DNA of 64,000 nt, taken from positions 554,063 through 618,062 of the forward strand of contig JAJVIF010000002.1 of the NCBI GenBank assembly GCA_022072165.1, in the 5' to 3' direction. This document shows, in pieces, positions 23,335 through 31,798 of the stretch (its first letter is position 1; each line of letters begins with the position of its first letter). The translations under genes were made by a program, and so were the position numbers. The notes under the pieces are model-generated. The model worked only from the letters and a program-made list of their open reading frames with translations, was not told the origin of the DNA and searched no databases. This DNA comes from a bacterium. Lineage in GTDB: Bacteria > JAJVIF01.

Positions 23335-26300
23335 TTACCAGGTCAGGTTGGACTGCAAACCCAGCAGGTAGGCATCCCGCGTCCCGACCTGCGTCCGGGT
23401 CTGTGTCCCGGCACCAGGGTCGAAGTCGACACTGGGTGAATTGAACGTGCCGGCGATCCGCGGCTCATTGAGCGCGTTGATCGCTATGAACACCGCGTCT
23501 TCATCGGATGTTCCACCATAAGTGGCCACACTCTCGTACAAACCAGCCGCGCTCAGTGCCAGGATATAGGCATCCGAAGCACCAGCACTGCTCCGGTTCA
23601 CGACTCCACCGCCGGGGTCAAAGTCAACGGTGCCAGTAAAGTTGCCGCTGATCCGTACCGCGCCTGCCGATGTCAGCGCGATGGCTCGTCCCTGATCCAG
23701 CAACGTGCTCCCCCAGAAGCGACCATAGTTCAGCACACCGAGGGTGAGTGGCCAGGATGTCAGATAGGCATCCTGATCGCCCGCTGACGTACTGGTCACC
23801 GCCGTACCGTAGGGGTTGAAGTTCACCGTACCCGTGTACCCCCCGGTGACAAAGACGGTCGTGGCATTCAGCGCGATGGCATTGGCGTACTCGTTTGTGG
23901 CGCCGCCCCACCGGCGATTCCCTACATAGGCTCCTGCCAGCGAGACCCCGCAGTAGAAGGCATCAAACCCTCCATTGGATGTCAGCGAGGTCGTACCGGA
24001 AGTGGGGTTGAGATCCGCCGAACCCTGGAAGTAGCCGCTCATCCAGATGGTGCCATCGCTCGCCATCGCGACGCCGGTGATCAGATCGGTACCCGTCCCA
24101 CCAGAGAGCCCCCCATGCAGGAAGGTGGCCGGCATATCGAGGGTCACATAGAAGCCGTCGAAGCTCCCAAAGTTTGTTCGCATCTGCACCCCGGCACCGG
24201 GATCGAAGTCCGCATTGCCGCTGACGCTGCCGCCGATGGCAAAGCGTGATGCTCCAGGCTGCTTCGAGATCGTGCTGATGCGCACCAACGCCCCACCACC
24301 GGCGAACTGATCCACCCGCACGAACTCGCCCGCCGCCTGGGTCAGGTGCAGCAGGTAGCCATCGCCAGCGCCAACCCGCGACAGGGTCTGGACGCCAGCG
24401 CCGGGATCAAAGTCCATACTGGTTGACACAAAGTACCCCCCCACGACCACGTTGCCATTTTCCAGATTCGCAATGGCGAGTCCGAATTCCTGGCCAGTAC
24501 CTCCCACCGTCGCCACCCAACGGAACGCGCCATAAGGATCCAGGGAAAGGCAGTAGATATCGTCAGTGCCCGCACTGGTGCGATTCTGTGTCCCGGCGCC
24601 GGGGTCGAAGTCGACAGTTCCCTGGAAGGTCCCGGCAATGTAGGCATTCCCACTGCCATCCAGACAGACCCCAATCGCCGTGGTGACTCCACCCGAAGCT
24701 CCCCAGGTCATGGCGAAACTGGATGTCAGCACCGTGCCCACCCGGGTCGGGGAGAACGCGGTCCCGGTCGCGCTTGTGGGATGCAATGGATCAGTCGCGT
24801 AGGTGGTGAACGTCACCGATGAGGTGCCTGGGTTGGTGTACGGCCCCAGCCCCGTGATCGGAAACGACGTCCCGCTCGCTTTAGGCGAGCCGGGAGTGAG
24901 GTTGTCATACACCCGGAAGGTGATGAGGTCGCCTTCGGGATCTGTGACATTGAAACCTGGCACTACAGTTCCGGCGTTCATCTGGAAACTCTGACCACTC
25001 TGAATGGTGCTCGCCGCCAGGCTCACATTGGTCAGCGGCATGATCGTTGGCGCACGGTTGGCACCCAGGGTTGTCGACAGATTGGGGGCATCAATGGGGG
25101 TCACCACGATGCCATCGCTGTAACGCACGTTGATGGTTCGGACCTGCGGGCTGGCAGTGGAATTGGCCCAGATGCCCGACGGCGAGGTGTAGGTCGGGAG
25201 CGGGGCATACGGCGGATTAATGACCCCCGCCACCACGAAACTGTTGGCTCCTCCATCCCAGTCAATCTCCACCGTGATGGGATTGTTGTCCGGCTCAAAA
25301 GCACTGGTGACCTGCACGGTATGGGTGGTCGACAGCCCGGAAATCACGGTCCCCGGAGTCGAGAAGGTCGCCACGGGTGGATCGTTCGGTACGGTCATGA
25401 CCACCTGGAAGGCCTGATACGCCACCGGCTCGGGCAGGGCATCCGACCCGGTCAGCGGCAGTGGCGGGACCACCGCGCCGTTCAGCGGGAAGTACCAGGT
25501 GATCCGGCTGGCAAGGTTGATTTCGGGGTCGGCCACCCGGACCAGGCCGGTGTACAGCCCGTTGACCTGCCCCGACGTGATCGACTTGGTGACAGTATGC
25601 CGGAAGTAGAGCGGATCCCCTGGCTCCCCGCTGTCCTGCGCCGCATCCCCACCATACGCGCTGTCATCATCTGTCAGTGCGCCACCGGGGAAGGTCACGA
25701 CTGCCGTGGCATCCCCCAGGACTCCCGGAATACAGACACTGAGGCTGGGGGCACCATTCGCACCGACCGGGACCGTCATCGGGTTGGGATCATCCGCGAG
25801 GTCAGCTGCACTGGTGCCGGTTGCCCGGGCATCCCAGTCGACGACATGAAAGCGAAGCTCGCTGGCCGAGATGGCATTTGTATAGAACCCGCCTCCCTCA
25901 CCGAGGAAGCTGATCCGCTCCACATCAAGCGACCCATGCGGCTCGCGATAGATAAAGTTCGTCACATTGGCCGGGCTGGAGGGCAATCGATTGGCGCGCT
26001 TCGCTACGCCCGAGGCACCACCCCGGGGGTCCGTGAACTTCGCCAGTAGCGCGACATCGAAGCTGAAGCCCGCACCCAGCTGGGAGCGTCGGAGGGAAAT
26101 CGTGTCCCGGATCGCCTGCCCCTGATGCAGCACACCGTAACCGGTCCAGCCATTCCGATTCGGGCCGATGTTCGTGCCCTGCCACCCGGTGGTGGCGTTG
26201 TAGTTCCCCGTTACCGTGCCACCATTGCTGATGGCTGAGCCGGTATTGGGATCCAGGCGGGGGTCCAGAGTCTCGTTCACCAGTGCGCGATACGGAAAGG

Positions 26301-26928
26301 TGTTCGCGAGGAATCCGCTGATGTCCAGCAGGTCATTCGGCTTGTAGTACCCATCGGCGTTGGTCACCAGGTTGGTGTTCACCAGCACGCTGTCGGTTCC
26401 GGAGAAGTAGGTGCTGCCGATGATGCTTGGGGTATCCACCATGTAGAGCACCCGGCCACTAATGCCCAGGTCCGCCCGATTCGCGGCGGTCGCAGGAGCG
26501 CTGAGGTTGCTGGGGGCCGGGAAGGGATGCGCCAGCTGGTACGTCAGATCGACGGTCGTTGCCGTCCCGGTAACTCCCACGATCTTGAGGTCCGAGGGCT
26601 TGAAGTAAACCGAGATGTCCAGTTCATACTGGTCATCAGTCGCCTGTCCACTCCGACTCTGCGCTAGCCCGGCGGTTGCCGTCAGCGTTGACGGGTCCAC
26701 AGAGATTCGATAAAGCGCGGTTGCCCCCTCGAACACTCCGGCACCATCCACAAGCCCACCTATGCCGGCAGACGGGGATTCCGTGCGGGGTCCAGCAGCA
26801 GCTTGTGGAAGAGGAACGGATGAAGTGCTGAGCGGCGACTGATCGGCGGTAGGCAGCGTTGCTGAGCCACCGGAACATCCGACCAGCGCAAGTGCGACTG
26901 CGGGGAGCAGCCAACGCATTTCAGGCAT
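23335..26928 (-). CDS. Giant lipoprotein with beta-propeller (SBBP-type) repeats
   Basis: 1197 residues. Lipobox Cys18 (LALVGC). The N-terminal 500 residues share blocks with the lipoprotein at 56873 (AHPFPAP, AANRADL, GWTGYGVLHQGQ, EPHGSLDVERISF). About 590-780 resemble Ig/cadherin-like segments (TVEIDWDGG, DPEGDLITFRVYDN). The last 420 residues repeat a unit near 65 residues with the marker DFDPGAGxQ preceded by G-x-F-x-G, as in SBBP beta-propeller proteins. Likely a cell-surface protein; ligand unknown. AAGGAGG lies 7 nt before the ATG. Confidence 0.75.
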   Translation of the reverse strand: MPEMRWLLPAVALALVGCSGGSATLPTADQSPLSTSSVPLPQAAAGPRTESPSAGIGGLVDGAGVFEGATALYRISVDPSTLTATAGLAQSRSGQATDDQYELDISVYFKPSDLKIVGVTGTATTVDLTYQLAHPFPAPSNLSAPATAANRADLGISGRVLYMVDTPSIIGSTYFSGTDSVLVNTNLVTNADGYYKPNDLLDISGFLANTFPYRALVNETLDPRLDPNTGSAISNGGTVTGNYNATTGWQGTNIGPNRNGWTGYGVLHQGQAIRDTISLRRSQLGAGFSFDVALLAKFTDPRGGASGVAKRANRLPSSPANVTNFIYREPHGSLDVERISFLGEGGGFYTNAISASELRFHVVDWDARATGTSAADLADDPNPMTVPVGANGAPSLSVCIPGVLGDATAVVTFPGGALTDDDSAYGGDAAQDSGEPGDPLYFRHTVTKSITSGQVNGLYTGLVRVADPEINLASRITWYFPLNGAVVPPLPLTGSDALPEPVAYQAFQVVMTVPNDPPVATFSTPGTVISGLSTTHTVQVTSAFEPDNNPITVEIDWDGGANSFVVAGVINPPYAPLPTYTSPSGIWANSTASPQVRTINVRYSDGIVVTPIDAPNLSTTLGANRAPTIMPLTNVSLAASTIQSGQSFQMNAGTVVPGFNVTDPEGDLITFRVYDNLTPGSPKASGTSFPITGLGPYTNPGTSSVTFTTYATDPLHPTSATGTAFSPTRVGTVLTSSFAMTWGASGGVTTAIGVCLDGSGNAYIAGTFQGTVDFDPGAGTQNRTSAGTDDIYCLSLDPYGAFRWVATVGGTGQEFGLAIANLENGNVVVGGYFVSTSMDFDPGAGVQTLSRVGAGDGYLLHLTQAAGEFVRVDQFAGGGALVRISTISKQPGASRFAIGGSVSGNADFDPGAGVQMRTNFGSFDGFYVTLDMPATFLHGGLSGGTGTDLITGVAMASDGTIWMSGYFQGSADLNPTSGTTSLTSNGGFDAFYCGVSLAGAYVGNRRWGGATNEYANAIALNATTVFVTGGYTGTVNFNPYGTAVTSTSAGDQDAYLTSWPLTLGVLNYGRFWGSTLLDQGRAIALTSAGAVRISGNFTGTVDFDPGGGVVNRSSAGASDAYILALSAAGLYESVATYGGTSDEDAVFIAINALNEPRIAGTFNSPSVDFDPGAGTQTRTQVGTRDAYLLGLQSNLTW

Positions 26929-27055
26929 GGTGAGCCTCCTTGAATGCGAGATGTGCGTGAGCAGGTTAGCTGTGCATTGTGGGCCTGATTTTGGCCAATT
27001 GTCCAGTGAAACAGCCCTCAAGATGCGAGTTGGCCGCATCACAACCACGCCACTT

Positions 27056-27913
27056 TTATCCCTTGGTCGGGAAGGCTCCGGCACGCAACAAAATCACGGT
27101 CACTAAAAACAGCAGGATGCCGAAGGCCCACGCGAAACCATTGTAAATCTGCAGCACCAGACGACGCTGTCGTTCTTCGGCCTGATCCTCCACCAGATGC
27201 TGTCCCAGGGCCATCACCTGCGGATCCGTGGGCGCCAGGGCGTGGTACCGCTCCAGATAGAACTGCGCGGGCTCATAGTGACGCAGCTTCAGGTGGAGCT
27301 TGTGCAGCAGCAACCAGGGCTTCGCGAGATGTGGCGCCAGACTCGTCGCCCGCTCCCCCAGGACCACCGCCTCTTCCCAGTACCCCTGTCGTGCCCGCAA
27401 GAGGGCAAGGTTGTAAAAGCCCTTCGCCCCTTCCTCAACGCGCAGTTGCTCTTCCAGTTGTTGCAGGCGCAGATTGATCTCGCCATAGAGGGGATCGCCC
27501 TGCTTCAGTAGTCGCCCGAACTCGGCATACAACAGGATGGCGTGTTGAAATGCCTTCTCGAACTCCGCCGCCTGCGCTTCCAGATAGAGGGCTGCCAGCC
27601 CTGCCCGCTGGTCCACTTCCCGGGCGAGTTCCAGCCGGACCCGGCCATCAGTGATCTGGCCCTGTGCGATTTCCAGGGCCGCCTCCCTCAGGAGATGCGC
27701 GGCAAAGCTGGTGAGGGCGCGATGGGCCTCCAGGGGAGAGGCGCAATGGGGGCACTCATCGGGGACAGGATCTTGCAGTTCGCCTTCACAAAACGGACAC
27801 TCTGGCAATAGCCCTAAGCCGAACTCCTGCAGCAGCGCATCAACGCTTCCGCCGCCCCCAGGGAAGGGCAGCGACCCGGGGACCATGTCCGGTGCGAGGG
27901 GTTCAGCAGGCAT
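27056..27913 (-). CDS. Zinc-ribbon / TPR membrane protein
   Basis: 285 residues. A four-cysteine zinc ribbon (CPFC near 39 and CPHC near 54) is followed by helical TPR-like repeats (NLALLRARQGYWEEAVVLGERA and a following pair) and one C-terminal span (FAWAFGILLFLVTVILL). This layout, with ribbon and TPRs in the cytoplasm on a tail anchor, parallels the J-domain protein at 21879. A TATACT lies about 17 nt before the ATG. No specific family recognised. Confidence 0.65.
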   Translation of the reverse strand: MPAEPLAPDMVPGSLPFPGGGGSVDALLQEFGLGLLPECPFCEGELQDPVPDECPHCASPLEAHRALTSFAAHLLREAALEIAQGQITDGRVRLELAREVDQRAGLAALYLEAQAAEFEKAFQHAILLYAEFGRLLKQGDPLYGEINLRLQQLEEQLRVEEGAKGFYNLALLRARQGYWEEAVVLGERATSLAPHLAKPWLLLHKLHLKLRHYEPAQFYLERYHALAPTDPQVMALGQHLVEDQAEERQRRLVLQIYNGFAWAFGILLFLVTVILLRAGAFPTKG

Positions 27914-27961
27914 ACGGCTGTCAACTTGGGAGTATAGCGGGAAGCCCGACAGAAAAATACG

Positions 27962-28552
27962 TCAGGACCAGGCGGGGCGCAGTTGGGCCGCCTGCCACTT
28001 CCGGATGCCCCGGAAGCTGGTCAAAATCAGAATCAGCATCCCGGCGATGATCCAGACCCAGCGACTCTCTCCTTCTGGTGCCGACTGCTTGCGCAATTCC
28101 GGAGCCTGTCGCAGATGTGTCAGCAGGCTGTCGGTGGCCAGATAGAGATGCCCCTGTTCACATTCGAGGGCGACCCGGGCCGTCAGTTGCCGGAGGGTCC
28201 AGGGATCGAGGGTTTGCTGAAGGGCGTCATCAAACACCAGCGCCATCCGATGCTGCTCGGGGACCAGCAACAGGAGAAACGACCGTTCCCCCATTACGCC
28301 CTGGGCTTGCCATTCCGCGAGCGTCCGCTCCCCATACCCGGGTAGATCCCAGGTGCCTTGGGCCGGTAGCGCGAGGACCGTCCCTCGTACCTGCAAGTCC
28401 TGCTCCAGTTCCCGGAGCGCTCGCTGCAGGCCCGCGATCTGCCCCGGACTCAGGACCCCGGCGGTGTCCTGGACCGCTCCCACATAGGCGGGATAGCTCC
28501 ACGCTGGCATCGCGAAGAGGAGCCCAGTCAGGATGACCAGCAGGAGTCGCAT
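27962..28552 (-). CDS. TPM-domain (YgcG-like) protein
   Basis: 196 residues. Signal peptide (MRLLLVILTGLLFAMPAWS), then a TPM domain opening with VQDTAGVLSPGQIAGLQRAL, and a C-terminal membrane span (WIIAGMLILILTSF) with a short basic tail. TPM domains occur in envelope proteins including a photosystem II repair factor; bacterial members have no settled function. The Gly-rich tail seen in many YgcG proteins is absent. The ATG at 28552 gives the signal peptide; the longer frame does not. Confidence 0.75.
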   Translation of the reverse strand: MRLLLVILTGLLFAMPAWSYPAYVGAVQDTAGVLSPGQIAGLQRALRELEQDLQVRGTVLALPAQGTWDLPGYGERTLAEWQAQGVMGERSFLLLLVPEQHRMALVFDDALQQTLDPWTLRQLTARVALECEQGHLYLATDSLLTHLRQAPELRKQSAPEGESRWVWIIAGMLILILTSFRGIRKWQAAQLRPAWS

Positions 28553-28629
28553 CAGATTAAGGTCGATGAAGCGCCCCAGAGTGTGAACCGGCCCCGGGCC
28601 CCCGAACTGGAGTACCCTTCCCGCTGGCG

Positions 28630-28806
28630 ATGCCGGCCTCACTTACGATCCTCCTGGGTTCCGCCGCTCTTAGCGCAGCACTGGGCTGGAGTTGTGCTGC
28701 CTGGCGCGGCTGGAGTCCCCGACAACGACCCCTCGCGCTGTTGCTGGGGATGCACCTGGGACCTCTCGGCTGGCTGGCAGTCCTCCTGGCCCCACGACGT
28801 CGTTGA
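28630..28806 (+). CDS. Very short two-span membrane protein
   Basis: 58 residues from an ATG at 28630 to TGA at 28804-28806. Two hydrophobic segments (LTILLGSAALSAALGW and LALLLGMHLGPLGWLAVLLA) flank a basic turn (RGWSPRQR), and it ends PRRR, a clear hairpin membrane topology with positive ends. The G-x2-LGPLG-x2-AVLL pattern is common in small bacterial membrane proteins. No Shine-Dalgarno site; TACCCT lies 11 nt upstream. It ends 38 nt before the thioesterase gene. Confidence 0.5.
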   Translation: MPASLTILLGSAALSAALGWSCAAWRGWSPRQRPLALLLGMHLGPLGWLAVLLAPRRR

Positions 28807-28830
28807 CCGCCCGCCGGGTCGGGATAACAG

Positions 28831-28836
28831 TACACT
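28831..28836 (+). promoter_or_regulatory. -10-like TACACT of the thioesterase gene (leaderless)
   Basis: TACACT, seven bases (CAGCCCC) and ATG 28844. No Shine-Dalgarno site. Confidence 0.5.
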
Positions 28837-28843
28837 CAGCCCC

Positions 28844-29359
28844 ATGCCCCCACGCGCCAAACCGGTCTCCGCTTCCCGCTCCGAAATGGTGGAGCTGATC
28901 CTGCCCAACGACGCCAACCCCTACGGCTACATCATGGGGGGACGGGTCATGCATCTGGTCGACATCTGCGGCGCCCTGGCGGCCTCCCGCCACGCCGAGG
29001 GGTATGTGGTGACCGCCTCCATCGACTCCATGGCATTTCTGCGGCCTATCCGGGTCGGCGATCTCATTGTCCTGAAGTCTTCGGTGAATGCCGTCAACGA
29101 CACCAGTATGGAAGTGGGCGTCAAAATCTGGGGGGAGGAGATTCTCACCCAGCGACGATTCGTGACCGGCTCGGCGTATGTCACCTATGTCCATATGGCG
29201 GGTCCCGACTTTCGCCCCACGGAAGTCCCGGACCTGATCCTGGAAACACCCGAAGATGAACGCCGTCATGCCGGAGCGGCGGATCGTCGCGCGCTCAGAC
29301 TCCAACTTCGGGATCAGCTGCGAGAACGGGCGCGTCAGGCGGGCGGGGAAGTCAGGTAG
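28844..29359 (+). CDS. Acyl-CoA thioesterase (hotdog fold)
   Basis: 171 residues, one hotdog domain of the YciA/cytosolic acyl-CoA hydrolase type. Conserved: the NDANPYGYIMGGRVMHLVD helix-strand with the catalytic Asp/Asn region, AASRHAEG, and TASIDSMAFLRPIRVGD. These enzymes hydrolyse acyl-CoAs to control CoA and fatty-acid pools. A longer frame from 28583 only adds sequence that belongs to the short membrane protein in another frame. Its 3' end overlaps the convergent lipoprotein gene by 25 bp. Confidence 0.88.
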   Translation: MPPRAKPVSASRSEMVELILPNDANPYGYIMGGRVMHLVDICGALAASRHAEGYVVTASIDSMAFLRPIRVGDLIVLKSSVNAVNDTSMEVGVKIWGEEILTQRRFVTGSAYVTYVHMAGPDFRPTEVPDLILETPEDERRHAGAADRRALRLQLRDQLRERARQAGGEVR

Positions 29360-30273
29360 GTACTCACGACCCACTCCGCCAGGGGGCGGAGCTGCGCAGC
29401 GGTCGCTTCTGAAGTCGGGACCGAGAACGTCAGGGTCAGCTGCACGGCCTGCGGGTCCACCACCTGCTGCAGCATCTGCCCATCGGGATCTTCATCCACC
29501 CATCGCGGCATTGATGACTCATCCACCGGAGGCAGCGTATCGAAGCTCCCCGGTGGGGCCTGCATCGCTTCTTCGACCAGCGTCGCCCGGGGTGCATCGA
29601 GTTCCGTCCGGGGGCGCAACGCCCAGGTGGGCGATTCCCGGAGGAGCACCCGCACCTCCAGCCAGGGGGAGTCGGCGGCAGCACTCCGCTGGGCACTCGA
29701 CGCTTCCCGTGCCGCTCCGATGACCGCAGGCTGCTGCCGGAGCCATTGCAGCAATTCCACGACCTGCCGGCCATCGACCACGGTGTCATGTGCCTTGAGT
29801 TCGGTACCTGCGCTGATGGTCATCCGCCGCGTGCATGGCGCAACATCACAATCCCGCAGGTCAACGGCACGAAAAAGTTGGGCCGTGCCCGGCGGTCGCT
29901 GCTCCTCGGGCCAGAGGGCGGGATCGTGGGCAATCCGCAAGTCCAGACGGGCTATCTGGTCGGGCTGCGCGAGCAGATCGGGGAGGTCGGATGCCAGTAG
30001 CCCGCGAATCGTCCCCGGCAACGCGCCATCCGACAGCACTAACAACGGCGCGAGCTGCTCCGGCGTGTAAAGCGCCTCAGGGTTGATGTCGACCAGTCGC
30101 TCGGGGCGCTCTTCTGTGATCGGAGCGAGGCCATCGTGCTTCGCGCCCTGCTGTGCGGCCTTTTCAGAGCAGCTGATTGCGCTGAGCAGCACAACCACTG
30201 ACACAGCCCAGAGCGCAGCAACTCCCCTGCCCGGACCGAGCCGGGAGCGGTTAGCACAGCTGCGCCAGGGCAT
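29335..30273 (-). CDS. Lipoprotein of unknown function
   Basis: 312 residues from ATG 30273 (a GTG directly before it is possible). Lipobox Cys35 (SAISC). The body is rich in Pro, Arg and Leu; a CDVAPC pair in the middle could form a disulfide. A late segment (VQLTLTFSVPTSEATAAQLRPL) looks like a beta strand and helix. Coupled to the upstream lipoprotein gene (TAA, then GTG-ATG). Function unknown. Confidence 0.65.
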   Translation of the reverse strand: MPWRSCANRSRLGPGRGVAALWAVSVVVLLSAISCSEKAAQQGAKHDGLAPITEERPERLVDINPEALYTPEQLAPLLVLSDGALPGTIRGLLASDLPDLLAQPDQIARLDLRIAHDPALWPEEQRPPGTAQLFRAVDLRDCDVAPCTRRMTISAGTELKAHDTVVDGRQVVELLQWLRQQPAVIGAAREASSAQRSAAADSPWLEVRVLLRESPTWALRPRTELDAPRATLVEEAMQAPPGSFDTLPPVDESSMPRWVDEDPDGQMLQQVVDPQAVQLTLTFSVPTSEATAAQLRPLAEWVVSTYLTSPPA

Positions 30274-30276
30274 CAC

Positions 30277-30759
30277 TTACTTGCCCTGGCCGGGCTGGGG
30301 CAGGTTCTCCGGCGAAGGGTCCTGGTAGTCGAGGTCTTTGCCAGAGAGTGACGCCGCTTCATAGACTGCGACCTTGATCGGCTGGCCGTCTTTGATGGCG
30401 TAGAGATAGACCTTCTTCAGGCCGGACATGCGCCCTGAGGACTCGGCGTACCACTGCATGACGGTCATAATCGCTTCTTCGAGCTTCTTTGGATCGCTGT
30501 CATCGAGCACCTGCACGTTCATGGAGCCTGATTTCCGCAGACCGGGGAACGTGGGCTTGCCGATGATCGAGTGGAAGCCGGTGGCTGAGTTGTACCGCTC
30601 CAGCACCGCCTCGTGGACTCCCAGCTCCTTCTGGCGCTGCGGATCAATCAGATCGCCACAGCCGATCAGCGTCAGGAACGAGATCAGCAACAGGCACCAG
30701 ATACCGATGCGGGGAGCGGACAGACTGACGAGCACGCGGGGCCTCCTCGATTGCGCCAT
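30277..30759 (-). CDS. Small lipoprotein of unknown function
   Basis: 160 residues. Lipoprotein signal with Cys34 (TLIGCGD). The mature part has short strands (KVYLYAIKDGQPIKVAVYEAA) and a Pro/Gln-rich end. It is the first of a two-lipoprotein operon. A 24-bp perfect dyad (30756-30779) spans its start codon, so expression may be controlled at the site of initiation. No family recognised. Confidence 0.65.
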   Translation of the reverse strand: MAQSRRPRVLVSLSAPRIGIWCLLLISFLTLIGCGDLIDPQRQKELGVHEAVLERYNSATGFHSIIGKPTFPGLRKSGSMNVQVLDDSDPKKLEEAIMTVMQWYAESSGRMSGLKKVYLYAIKDGQPIKVAVYEAASLSGKDLDYQDPSPENLPQPGQGK

Positions 30760-30779
30760 CGGTCAGTGTTGACCGATGG
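30756..30779. promoter_or_regulatory. 24-bp perfect inverted repeat over the lipoprotein start codon
   Basis: Ten-base arms CCATCGGTCA and TGACCGATGG are separated by GTGT. The left arm contains the complement of the ATG of the gene at 30277-30759. It could be an operator or, in the mRNA, a hairpin sequestering the start. Confidence 0.65.
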
Positions 30780-30981
30780 GCTGACATACCACGGGGGCTA
30801 GTGTACGGCACCTCCTGACCGGTGTGCAGTCTGACCAAAATGCAGACACCTGCGCCGTAACTATTGAACAAATACAGGACACTTCCAAATTGAATCAGTT
30901 GCTACGCACTCTCTCTCCCGTGATACTCCCTGCCATTCCGCCGGACAACCGAAACCGTCACGCCCGACCCACGAGGATCGA

Positions 30982-31602
30982 ATGTCACCGTCTTCAGATC
31001 AAATTGCTCTTATCGCGGCTGCGATGCCAGCCTTGCCTCCTCCCGAGGCACCGGAGGAATTGCATAACCTTGCCCGCACCTACGGTGGATCGCTCCTGAA
31101 TTATCACCGGGTGGTGGCGCAAGCGCTCGGCATACTGGAAGCGCAGGCCGGACTTGTCCGGACTTTGGCGACCCCAACTGACGAATTGTCTTCGACCGAT
31201 CGCTGTCTGATCGGACTGATGACCGCGATCGCGGATGAATGTCCTTACCTCGGACAAATGGTCCGTTTCAATCTGCAATCAATCGCCGGAAAGGACACGC
31301 TCCCCTCAGAGGAGACGATCACGGGGCTCTGGGAAGGATTTGACCATCCACCAGCGAATGGGCGGGTCCGGGAGATCTGCCGTTATGCCCGGCGGGTAGC
31401 GTCGAATCCCAGGGCCGTGACACCAGAGGATTTCACCCGCCTGCGGGGGGTCGGGTTGTCCGAGGCAGCGATCCTCGAAATCGTGCAGATCGTGGCCTAT
31501 TGCCGGTATGTGGCAGTGACCATCCAGGGACTGGGGATTCAGTCTGATCTGGACGAAGACTCGCTGAACCGTCGACTGGCCAGCCTGCGTCAGCCGGGCT
31601 GA
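30982..31602 (+). CDS. Carboxymuconolactone-decarboxylase / AhpD-like protein with a single active-site Cys
   Basis: 206 residues, all helical. The DECPYLGQMVRFNLQS segment matches the CMD/AhpD core, but the second cysteine of the CxxC pair is missing (Cys-Pro-Tyr-Leu), so a dithiol peroxidase mechanism is unlikely. A repeat of the helical motif is seen near SEAAILEIVQIVAYCRYVA. It resembles 'peroxidase-related' CMD proteins. GAGGAT lies before the ATG at 30982. The 3' end of the gene is one copy of a 32-bp direct repeat. Confidence 0.75.
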   Translation: MSPSSDQIALIAAAMPALPPPEAPEELHNLARTYGGSLLNYHRVVAQALGILEAQAGLVRTLATPTDELSSTDRCLIGLMTAIADECPYLGQMVRFNLQSIAGKDTLPSEETITGLWEGFDHPPANGRVREICRYARRVASNPRAVTPEDFTRLRGVGLSEAAILEIVQIVAYCRYVAVTIQGLGIQSDLDEDSLNRRLASLRQPG

Positions 31603-31612
31603 CCAACATTGC
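31581..31612 (+). repeat. 32-bp repeat, copy 1 (end of CMD gene)
   Basis: Covers the last codons and stop of the CMD gene and contains the palindrome GTCAGCC-G-GGCTGAC. Copy 2 lies 78 bp downstream with one base changed in the centre. Confidence 0.85.
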
Positions 31613-31658
31613 CTTCTGATCACAGCACCCCACCGACTTCCCCATGACAGGGGCAATC

Positions 31659-31690
31659 CAGCCTGCGTCAGCCTGGCTGACCAACATTGC
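31659..31690 (+). repeat. 32-bp repeat, copy 2 (intergenic)
   Basis: Same 32 bp with one change, containing the palindrome GTCAGCC-T-GGCTGAC. It lies about 110 bp upstream of the secreted TPR-like gene, whose promoter region it may occupy. Confidence 0.85.
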
Positions 31691-31798
31691 ATCTCATTGG
31701 CAGGAGTTGTATCTGGTGCAGCGACTCTAAGGCAGTACAGTCAGCGTCGGCGACCCTGCGAGCCGGCGTCCGGACGTGTCTGTCACAGGAGCCGCTCC

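Noticed and set aside
31603-31696. Intrinsic terminator in the 32-bp repeats
   Set aside because: Each palindrome is only 7-bp arms around one base and has no T-run, so it fits a protein site better than a terminator.
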